DNA of 7,378 nucleotides from Verrucomicrobiota bacterium (lineage in GTDB: Bacteria; Verrucomicrobiota; Verrucomicrobiia; Verrucomicrobiales; DEV007). The notes below the pieces were generated by a model that saw only the letters and a list, made by a program, of their open reading frames with translations, did not search any database and was not told where the DNA came from. The stretch spans positions 1 through 7,378 of the forward strand of contig JAHDIL010000080.1 of NCBI GenBank assembly GCA_020630835.1. The letters are read 5' to 3'. The number at the start of each line of letters is the position of its first letter. The first letter of the stretch is position 1. This document shows positions 1 to 5,818 of this stretch, piece by piece. The position numbers and the translations under genes are program-made.

Positions 1-168
1 GGGTAAGGCCATGCAGCAGCTCGTTAGCTTGCTGCAAGCGTGATCCTTAAACGCGACCGATATCGGAGTCTCGAGTTCTTGCACTAAGAAGCCTAGATCA
101 CAGGTCGGTTTGTATAGCAGGCCGTGCTCGGCTTCCTTTAAGAGCCTTGATAGCTCAATAGTAGAATG
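1..168 (-). other. Open reading frame continuing past the stop of the 169-981 gene, cut by the window edge
   Basis: On the minus strand the 56 codons after the TAG at 169-171 contain no stop and are in the same frame as the upstream 270-residue protein. The other two minus frames are each interrupted several times here. The translation looks protein-like (it includes TIELSRLLKEAEHGLLY and LGFLVQELETPISVAF) and has four cysteines, two of them adjacent. There is no ATG near its beginning. The internal candidates are GTG at codon 29 and ATG at codon 53, the latter starting at position 12. It may be the continuation of the upstream gene after a nonsense mutation or readthrough, the start of a separate gene with an unusual start codon, or chance: a 56-codon open stretch would arise by luck in roughly 7 percent of random frames. 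Function is unknown. Confidence 0.35.
12..36. repeat. Imperfect inverted repeat able to form a hairpin
   Basis: TGCAGC (12-17) pairs with GCTGCA (31-36), and AGCT (18-21) pairs with AGCT (26-29). This leaves a CGTT loop and one bulged T at position 30, so about ten base pairs in total. No T-run follows on either strand, so it is not a classical intrinsic terminator. It lies downstream of the 169-981 gene and overlaps the ATG at positions 10-12 read on the minus strand, so it could affect translation of whatever starts there. Its function is inferred only from the structure. Confidence 0.35.
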
Positions 169-981
169 CTATCCCGATGGCTTGGTAGCCCTCGAGATGC
201 TCTCCAGCCTTACGCCTCCGGGCTCAACAATAGAGAATCGACTGATGATTCCTTTCGTGTAGAAAGTAGACACCCTGCGGTTCCCTCGAATGGTCGCATA
301 GAATGAACGGTAGCAGAGTGGATCGATTATAAAGCATCGATCTTTCGTGCCGAACGTGAGTCGGTTTTGGTCGTGTAGAGCCCAGGGGCAAAAGGTGTCC
401 CAAACTGATTGTGTCTCACCCATAAGGACCATGCTCAAGGTCACATTACTTTCGTCGGCTTCTTCATGAATATCTCTGAGCAGCGTCGCGATGTCGGGAT
501 CGTTTTTTGTGAAAGGGCTACTGTAGCTGAATGGTGCCTCTGTTTTTCTTACATGGATGTTGGCCCATCCATCGAGCGTTTCGATCTGAAGTGGCGCGCT
601 CAGGGCTAGGCACTGGGCCTTTTTTTCGCGGTCGAGTAGCAACTTTATAGATCCTCGCCCTTTTGTATCAGAGATTTCGAGGGCTAGCCCAGGATCTGAT
701 GTGGAAGGTTCCTCGTAGAGATAAATTTCATCCCAGTCATCGGTTTCTACTTCGAAGCCATGGGTATCACCAGTCGCCCGCAAATTACCGCCGTCGAATA
801 CAAACGAAGGTAGCCTCGCAGAGGTGCTGTAGAGGGAACGTGCACAGCGAAAGAGGCTGCTCTTTATGGGGAGCTCATGAATTAGTGAAGTGATTCTCGC
901 AGGATCATTTTCTAGCCGAATGACCATAGGAGAAAGGCCGAGTTCTGTTTCCCAATCGTCACTATGATCCTTATCAAACAT
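169..981 (-). CDS. Uncharacterised protein, 270 residues
   Basis: I do not recognise a family with confidence. The protein is soluble-looking and acidic at its N-terminus (MFDKDHSDDWETELG), with no signal peptide or membrane segment. Residues about 60-125 alternate short strand-like stretches and include a DDWDEIYLYEE segment followed by LALEISDTKGRGSIKLLLDR. This pattern (Trp, then an acidic strand, then a strand ending in D-x-x-G) faintly resembles the repeat unit of HemS/HutX-type haem-utilisation proteins, but the resemblance is weak and no haem ligand can be assigned. The C-terminal half (about 160-270) has no recognisable motif. The ATG at 981 is the best start: an in-frame stop lies five codons upstream (994-996), and no Shine-Dalgarno motif precedes it. 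The gene is divergent from the sulfatase, with which it may share a promoter region. Its frame continues open after the TAG, so it may be the truncated front part of a longer gene. Confidence 0.65.
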   Translation of the reverse strand: MFDKDHSDDWETELGLSPMVIRLENDPARITSLIHELPIKSSLFRCARSLYSTSARLPSFVFDGGNLRATGDTHGFEVETDDWDEIYLYEEPSTSDPGLALEISDTKGRGSIKLLLDREKKAQCLALSAPLQIETLDGWANIHVRKTEAPFSYSSPFTKNDPDIATLLRDIHEEADESNVTLSMVLMGETQSVWDTFCPWALHDQNRLTFGTKDRCFIIDPLCYRSFYATIRGNRRVSTFYTKGIISRFSIVEPGGVRLESISRATKPSG

Positions 982-1100
982 TACTTGCTCAGCCTAATCC
1001 GGTTCGAGACGTATTGTTGCTCACCAATTAGATGACTACTAGCGCGATTATGAAATTTCATCTGTTGATTGTGGTTCCTGCGCGGTTTCTTTTCCTACCT
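982..1100. promoter_or_regulatory. Divergent intergenic region with a perfect palindrome (1050-1061)
   Basis: If the sulfatase starts at 1101, this is the 119-base control region between two divergent genes. It contains the perfect 12-base palindrome ATGAAATTTCAT at 1050-1061, the size and symmetry expected of a dimeric regulator site. I see no convincing pair of -35 and -10 boxes on either strand. The operator role is inferred from symmetry and position; the alternative is that 1032-1100 is translated as an N-terminal extension of the sulfatase. Confidence 0.3.
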
Positions 1101-2549
1101 ATGAGGAATGGCTTACTTTTGTTCTCGTTGATCTCGATGTTTTTCGGAGTTTTGCACGCCGAGAATCCGAAAAGGAATGTGCTTTGGCTCTATTTAGAGG
1201 ACGTAAGTGGCTGGTTCAGTTGTTACGGTGACAAAGTCATCCAGACGCCGAATATCGATGCGCTTGCCGCTGAGGGCACTAGATTTGATCGCTTCTATGT
1301 TCCATCAGGAATCTGCTCGACGACGCGCTCAGCAATTGCTACAGGAATGATGCAAACGACGATCGGGGCTCATAACCATCGCTCTAGTCGTAAGAGTTTC
1401 CGCGGTAAGACATTTTCCCCACCTGATCTTAACTTCCTAGCCGAAGATGTCATTCCGCTGCCGATTCGTTTTCGTGGCGCTGGGTGGTGGACATTCAACG
1501 AAGGAGGCAAAGATGACTACAACTTTGTGCACGATCTTGCCGATTGGTATGACGACGTGTTCTATCGCCGAGCGTGGGCGCCAGATCGATTTCTGTCTGG
1601 GGCATCTCTGGCGGAGAAAGCGGAGGGGCAGCCATTCTTTGGCCAGTTGCAGCTCGGGGGAGGGAAGCTCAATCTTATGCCGTGGAGTAAACATTTGGTC
1701 ACAAAAACTACCGATCGTGCAACCGTTTCCGTGCCGCCTTACTATCCCGATATACCGGAAGTGCGTGAGCAAATAGCAAATCACTATGACTGCTTGTTAG
1801 TAACCGATAGTCAGGTAGGTCAGATTGTGAAGAAGCTTAAGGACGACGGGGTCTATGACAATACGGTCATCTTCCTGTTTAGCGATCATGGGTATGTTAT
1901 GCATAGGCACAAACAGTTTATCTATGAGGGCGGCATCCGCATGCCCTTGATCGTTACTGGACCGGGAATTCCTGCCGGAAAGGTGCGCGATGATTTAGTC
2001 AGCGGTATTGATGTTACTGCTACAAGCTTGGGCGCAGCAGGCCTGCCTGTGCCCATAGAGATGGAGGGGCGCGACGTGTTTTCTGATGATTATCAGCCAC
2101 GAGATTTCGTTATCGCCGCGCGTGATCGAGCTGATTATACCATCGACAAGATCCGAGCTGTTGTTACGCCCCGTTTTAAATATCTTCGAAACTACCTCGT
2201 GGACCGGCCTTATATGCAGCCGAACTACCGTGATTCGCGTGACTTTAGCGTGGTCATTCAGGAGTATCGTAAAGCGGGAAAGATGAACGAAGACCAGTTG
2301 GCATTCTATGGGGATGACCGGCCTGAGGAGGAGCTGTATGACCTAAGCAGTGATCCGCATGAGATTCGCAACCTGGCTGACGATCCTAGATTCACTAAGG
2401 TGCTGAAGCAACACCGGCAATTGTTAGAAAACTGGATAGCAAAAACTGGGGACCGAGGACAGGAACCTGAGTCAGATACGGGGCTTAAGGCGGTTTTGCA
2501 TCGATGGGGTGAAAAGTGCGTAAACCCAGAATACGATAGGGTGCGATAG
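1101..2549 (+). CDS. Exported sulfatase, formylglycine-dependent type (alkaline-phosphatase superfamily)
   Basis: Type I sulfatases hydrolyse sulfate esters or N-sulfates using a formylglycine made from Cys or Ser. The ATG at 1101 gives 482 residues and a clean signal peptide (MRNGLLLFSLISMFFGVLHA, likely cleaved after this Ala). The frame stays open upstream to ATGs at 1032 and 1050, but those add an awkward second hydrophobic stretch. Numbered from 1101: Glu33-Asp34 (LYLEDVS) sits at the usual metal-site position. The maturation motif is C72-S-T-T-R76, followed by SAIATGMMQTTIGAHNHRS. GKDDYNF lies at 136-142, the metal-binding SDHG at 261-264, and RHKQFIYEGGIR at 269-280. ARDRADYTID at 340-349 and the C-terminal ELYDLSSDPHEIRNLADDP block are typical of a subgroup common in Verrucomicrobia and Planctomycetes. 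The domain is full length. Thr74 replaces the Pro or Ala of C-x-P/A-x-R, so maturation is uncertain. The substrate cannot be read from the sequence; a glycan sulfate is likely. No maturase gene is in the window. Confidence 0.93.
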   Translation: MRNGLLLFSLISMFFGVLHAENPKRNVLWLYLEDVSGWFSCYGDKVIQTPNIDALAAEGTRFDRFYVPSGICSTTRSAIATGMMQTTIGAHNHRSSRKSFRGKTFSPPDLNFLAEDVIPLPIRFRGAGWWTFNEGGKDDYNFVHDLADWYDDVFYRRAWAPDRFLSGASLAEKAEGQPFFGQLQLGGGKLNLMPWSKHLVTKTTDRATVSVPPYYPDIPEVREQIANHYDCLLVTDSQVGQIVKKLKDDGVYDNTVIFLFSDHGYVMHRHKQFIYEGGIRMPLIVTGPGIPAGKVRDDLVSGIDVTATSLGAAGLPVPIEMEGRDVFSDDYQPRDFVIAARDRADYTIDKIRAVVTPRFKYLRNYLVDRPYMQPNYRDSRDFSVVIQEYRKAGKMNEDQLAFYGDDRPEEELYDLSSDPHEIRNLADDPRFTKVLKQHRQLLENWIAKTGDRGQEPESDTGLKAVLHRWGEKCVNPEYDRVR

Positions 2550-2566
2550 GCGTTGCTCAGGAGAGA

Positions 2567-3613
2567 TTATTTTCTGACGGAAAATGCTTTCCATGACTCC
2601 AGCACCTTGTAGCCCGCTCCACTAGCTAAAATATCTAGTGCCCGTGAGAAGCCTTCCTCGATAGTGCCAGCAAGTCCGGCTGCGACTAGTCCAGCGCCGA
2701 CGTTTAAGGCGACTATGTCTTGTTTGGGACCTTTTTCGCCCCCCTGAAGGATCGACATTGTGATCGCTGCATTTTCTGACGCCTCGCCTCCCGTTAGTTG
2801 ATCGATATTGTGAGGCGCTATGTCGAGAGATAGAGGATCAAAAGTTTCCGGCTCGGGCGAGGCTTTGCCCTCAACTACCTGCCAGATGAGATTTGGTCCA
2901 CAGGAGGAAAGCTCATCCATGCCTCTTCCGTCAGGGGTTTTGCCGTGAACGACAAGTGCGCGTTTTCTGCCAAGCGCTGCCAAGATCTGGGCGAAATGAG
3001 CCCCCAGGCTTTCATCAAACACACCGATCACCTGATGCTCTGGACGGCAGGGATTCAGAAGTGGGCCGACGAGGTTAAATAAGGTTCTCTGTCCGCTTTC
3101 GGCCAGTTTCGTTCTCACGGGTGCTATTGCTTTGAACGCAGGGTGGTATTTTTGGGCAAAGAGGAAGCCGGCTCCAATTTCACGAACGCATTCACTGAAT
3201 TCCGTGGGAGACATCGCGATGTCAATCCCCAGTGACTCGAGGACATCAGCACCTCCGCTCTTGGATGTGATGCCGCGGTTTCCGTGTTTAACTACGGCTG
3301 AGCCTGCTGCGGCAAGAACAAAAACAGCAGTCGTCGAAACGTTGAAAAGGTCCAGCTTGTCGCCGCCTGTCCCGCAGACGTCCAAGAGGGGTTTACTAGC
3401 GGAGTCGTTACTAAACTTCGGATCGACGGCGTGTTTGAGGAACGCTTTCACGAAGCCTGCGATTTCGCTCGCTGTTTCTCCGCGTTGGGCCAAGTGGGTC
3501 AGGAAACCAGCCTTTGCATCGGCAGAAATCGACTCATCTAGCAATTCGCTGGCAGCAAGGGCAATTTCGTCACCTGAGAGTTCAGCGGGAGGCGTTTGAG
3601 AGAGGAAAGTCAT
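2567..3613 (-). CDS. trpD: Anthranilate phosphoribosyltransferase
   Basis: This cytoplasmic enzyme joins anthranilate to PRPP, giving N-(5-phosphoribosyl)-anthranilate and pyrophosphate in the second step of tryptophan synthesis. The 348-residue protein has the family's normal length and architecture: a helical N-terminal domain (about 1-75), then a PRPP-binding core. Visible motifs are D78-VCGTGGD-85 (PRPP loop), N91-VST-94, KHGNRGITSKSGGADVLE at 109-126, Arg176 in RTLFNLVGPLLNP (anthranilate-site arginine region), and D233-E234 in RGMDELS, the acidic pair that binds magnesium. All key residues appear intact. The ATG at 3613 has no Shine-Dalgarno motif but follows a pyrimidine-rich leader. 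The gene stands alone: no trpE, trpG, trpC or trpF is adjacent, so the tryptophan genes are dispersed or lie outside the window. It is convergent with the sulfatase, and the remnant of another minus-strand gene lies about 120 bases upstream. Confidence 0.96.
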   Translation of the reverse strand: MTFLSQTPPAELSGDEIALAASELLDESISADAKAGFLTHLAQRGETASEIAGFVKAFLKHAVDPKFSNDSASKPLLDVCGTGGDKLDLFNVSTTAVFVLAAAGSAVVKHGNRGITSKSGGADVLESLGIDIAMSPTEFSECVREIGAGFLFAQKYHPAFKAIAPVRTKLAESGQRTLFNLVGPLLNPCRPEHQVIGVFDESLGAHFAQILAALGRKRALVVHGKTPDGRGMDELSSCGPNLIWQVVEGKASPEPETFDPLSLDIAPHNIDQLTGGEASENAAITMSILQGGEKGPKQDIVALNVGAGLVAAGLAGTIEEGFSRALDILASGAGYKVLESWKAFSVRK

Positions 3614-3732
3614 GCGGAGAAGAAAAGGGACGGGAGTTACTCACGTCAACCGATTTCAGTAGATGGAAATGGGGGGGAGGCGCCGCGGTGATGCGATGGA
3701 GGGGAAGCCCTGTGAAAAAGCCTCGCCCACGC
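3614..3732. other. Leader region upstream of trpD, no gene seen
   Basis: This is the trpD upstream region, read on the minus strand. It holds a run of seven G on the plus strand (3671-3677; seven C in the trpD direction) and a pyrimidine-rich stretch directly before the trpD start. A TTGACG hexamer (3644-3649, minus strand) with a poor TTTTCT 17 bases downstream is the only promoter-like pairing I see, and it is weak. No Trp-rich leader peptide or attenuator hairpin with a U-run is apparent. Confidence 0.3.
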
Positions 3733-3996
3733 CTACAAGGTAACGGTCAATCCCTCTTGGAAATCTGATTTCCACTTGGCGATTTTCTCCTCATACCAAA
3801 CAGCGCAATCGACGCGAGGTAGAATAGGCTTTGCATCATGACGAAGAAGCTCTTTTTCGAGGATCTTGACGCGCCAACGGCCTAGGTGCTCACCACTCTG
3901 ACGATGGTGTGAGCTGTTCCCGATAAAAGTAGCATTCGCGCCAGTGCGACGAATCGATCTCGTTGTCCCATCGTTCTCTTGATCGCTGGTTTCCTT
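3733..3996 (-). pseudogene. Probable 3' remnant of a frameshifted gene, unknown family
   Basis: One minus-strand frame is open from the stop at 3997-3999 to the TAG at 3733-3735 (87 codons). Its last 50 or so codons read like a real protein C-terminus: LGRWRVKILEKELLRHDAKP, then ILPRVDCAVWYEEKIAKWK, ending SDFQEGLTVTL. They have balanced charges, several Trp and Tyr, and codons like those of the neighbouring genes. There is no ATG or GTG in this frame, and TTG occurs only near the stop, so it cannot be an intact gene. A second minus frame carries another protein-like stretch just upstream (RERWDNEIDSSHWRECYFYR, about 3917-3976) before meeting a TGA at 3890-3892. The simplest reading is a single gene broken by a frameshift near 3890-3915. 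I do not recognise the family. It lies upstream of trpD in the same direction. Confidence 0.4.
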
Positions 3997-4211
3997 TTAC
4001 TTTCCCAATAACGGACAGACGAAAGGGTGCTAGCGGTCCCCCAGTGGGGTAATTCTGGCGGGCGCTTACACACAAAGCAGCTCTCGCGGATGTCAGGCAC
4101 CGGCATGCACCCATCGGTTGCGATGAGTCGGTTTCCTTGCTAAGGGGATCAGCGAACGCTTTCTGTGAAAGACGGCTCGTTCCGTTTCCGTTTTCTCCCT
4201 GCATTTCCTTC
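3997..4211. other. Intergenic sequence upstream of murJ, no intact gene
   Basis: No frame here carries a convincing gene. The minus-strand open frames spanning it either start inside murJ or lack recognisable content. The 5' part of the broken gene at 3733-3996 may extend into it. A small hairpin (CTTTC-tgt-GAAAG, 4159-4171) and a second one (CCCC-agt-GGGG, 4039-4049) are present without T-runs. The murJ promoter must lie here or nearby, but I cannot pick out a convincing -35/-10 pair. The last 30 bases before murJ are strongly pyrimidine-rich. Confidence 0.35.
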
Positions 4212-5750
4212 ATGATCCGCTCTATTTTTACTGTCGGAGGCTTCACGGCGCTCAGCCGTGTGTTGGGATTGGTCCGGGATAAGCTGATCGCTGTTCATCT
4301 GGGAGGCGGGGGAATGGGCGACGTGTGGGTCGCGGCTTTCAGTCTGCCCAATCTGTTTCGGCGTGTCTTCGGAGAGGGCGCTTTCAACAGCGCCTTTGTC
4401 CCCATGTATGGACGTCGACTCACGGGTGAGGGGGAGGAAGTCGCCGATTCTTTTGCCAGGAAGATTCTCTCGCTGGTCGCACTGATCCTCCTGATCATTT
4501 TCGCTCTGCTCTTTGCCTTCATGGCGCCAGTAGTCGATTTTCTGAATCCTGGATATAGCGACGATGGTCGGTTAGAGCCAGCGATCACCGCCTCGCGCAT
4601 CACCGTGGGGTATCTCTTTTTTATCTGCCTCGTAGCTGGCCTCTCCAGTATCCTCAATGCTCGCCGCATTTTTGGAGTGCCGGCTTTCGCCTATGCGTTG
4701 CTCAACTTCGTCTTTCTCGCTGCGCTCCTGATCTTCGTGCCGCTCTTTGACGATCCGCTGCACGTCCTCAGCTGGGCCGTGCTCATTGGCGGTGTCGCTC
4801 AGTTTCTGCTGGTGTTAATCGCTGCCCTGAGAAATGGGGCAGCCCTGCGCCCGGTTCTGCCGAGATGGGATGCGGACACAAAGAGACTCGCCTTTCTCAT
4901 GCTGCCGGGCCTCATGAGCGCTGCTGTGCAACAGACCAATCTGCTGGTCAGCCGAGCCTTCGCCTCGACATCCGAAGGCGGGCAGATCGCGCTCTACAAC
5001 GCGGATCGGATCAATCAGTTCCCGCTCGGAGTGGTGGGGATCGCTGCTAGCTCTGTCCTGCTGGCTGAGCTCTCGCGCTGTTTTGGCGAAAAGGATCTCA
5101 CCGGCGCGCGGGACAAGCTCCTCGGCGGGATCGAGATCGCCCTTCTCCTCGGTCTACCTGCGACGGCTGCCATGCTGGTGATCCCGGAGGCGATTATGGT
5201 GGGCATCTTCGAGGGTGGGGAAACCACCGCCGCTCAGGCGCGCGAGATGGGGAAAGTGCTCTTCGCCTTTGCCCTCGGGACCCCGGCTTATCTGCTGACA
5301 AAGGTCCTGCAAACCGGCTACTTCGCTCGCGAGGATACGAAAACGCCGATGAAGATCACCGTGGTGACGATGATTGTGAATACCGCTCTTTGCTGGCCGC
5401 TCTTTCGCCTCTATGGAGTGGTCGGTTGTGCTCTGGCCACCTCTATAGCCGGGTGGCTGAATACTGCCATCCTATGGGTCGGGCTGAAACGCCTCGGCGC
5501 TCTTTCATTCACTCGCGCCAGTGCTTTCCGGCAGCTGCGCATGCTGATCATCGCTGGCTTGATGGGATTGGTCGTCTGGTTCCTGACGCAGCAGTTCAGC
5601 CATTGGGTCGATCCTGAGCAGACCTTCGTCGTGCGAGTGCTCTTTCTGTCGACGGTTAGCGGCATCGGCTGTGCCTTTTACTTTGCCGGGCTGCTGGGCA
5701 CGCGCACCTACCGTTTAGGTGAGCTGAAACGGCTGGGGCGTTCCCGATAA
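4212..5750 (+). CDS. murJ: Lipid II flippase MurJ (MVF/MOP superfamily)
   Basis: MurJ moves lipid-linked peptidoglycan precursor (lipid II) from the inner to the outer face of the cytoplasmic membrane and is essential for wall synthesis in most walled bacteria. The ATG at 4212 gives 512 residues, the usual family length, and begins with the typical MIRSIFTVGGFTALSRVLGL. An upstream TTG at 4137 would add 25 residues unlike any MurJ N-terminus. Residues matching functionally important E. coli positions are present: Arg16 and Arg22 in SRVLGLVRD, Asp37, Arg50-Arg51 and Glu55 in PNLFRRVFGEGAFNSAFVP, and Arg266 in NADRINQFPLGVVG. YFAREDTKTPMKI at 370-382 is another family block. I count about 14 hydrophobic segments, near 5, 38, 85, 128, 155, 186, 227, 266, 306, 346, 379, 403, 441 and 473, as expected. 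No Shine-Dalgarno motif precedes it; the leader is C/T-rich. A helicase gene follows after 68 bases and may share its transcript. Confidence 0.97.
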   Translation: MIRSIFTVGGFTALSRVLGLVRDKLIAVHLGGGGMGDVWVAAFSLPNLFRRVFGEGAFNSAFVPMYGRRLTGEGEEVADSFARKILSLVALILLIIFALLFAFMAPVVDFLNPGYSDDGRLEPAITASRITVGYLFFICLVAGLSSILNARRIFGVPAFAYALLNFVFLAALLIFVPLFDDPLHVLSWAVLIGGVAQFLLVLIAALRNGAALRPVLPRWDADTKRLAFLMLPGLMSAAVQQTNLLVSRAFASTSEGGQIALYNADRINQFPLGVVGIAASSVLLAELSRCFGEKDLTGARDKLLGGIEIALLLGLPATAAMLVIPEAIMVGIFEGGETTAAQAREMGKVLFAFALGTPAYLLTKVLQTGYFAREDTKTPMKITVVTMIVNTALCWPLFRLYGVVGCALATSIAGWLNTAILWVGLKRLGALSFTRASAFRQLRMLIIAGLMGLVVWFLTQQFSHWVDPEQTFVVRVLFLSTVSGIGCAFYFAGLLGTRTYRLGELKRLGRSR

Positions 5751-5799
5751 CTGCTCGCCACACCTCCGCGCAATTTCCCCTTGAAACCGGAGCGTTTCT

Positions 5800-5814
5800 C
5801 CCCGTTGATCGGGG
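5800..5814 (+). promoter_or_regulatory. Hairpin just before the RNA-helicase start codon
   Basis: CCCCG (5800-5804) and CGGGG (5810-5814) form a perfect five-pair GC-rich stem with a TTGAT loop, ending four bases before the ATG at 5819. It occupies the position where a ribosome-binding site would lie, so folding could hinder initiation. No T-run follows, so it is not a terminator. A role in translational control, for example self-regulation by the helicase or temperature response, is an inference from position only. Confidence 0.35.
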
Positions 5815-5818
5815 CACT

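Noticed and set aside
24..30. GTTAGCT resembling an integron attC core site
   Set aside because: It does not fit GTTRRRY, no partner core is visible in the window, and the neighbours are not gene cassettes.
1032..1100. N-terminal extension of the sulfatase from ATG 1032 or 1050
   Set aside because: It would put a second hydrophobic stretch before a complete signal peptide. The ATG at 1101 gives a standard export signal. Not fully excluded.
3132..3599. 155-codon plus-strand open frame
   Set aside because: It lies entirely opposite trpD, whose motifs are unambiguous, and its translation has no recognisable features.
3838..3885. 15-residue plus-strand mini-ORF (MTKKLFFEDLDAPTA)
   Set aside because: It is codon-aligned with the better supported minus-strand remnant and has no ribosome-binding site; probably a mirror of that coding sequence.
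3890..4246. 118-codon minus-strand open frame as an intact gene
   Set aside because: Its start lies inside murJ in antisense and its N-terminal half has no protein-like character; only the part near 3917-3976 looks coding and is treated as part of the broken gene.
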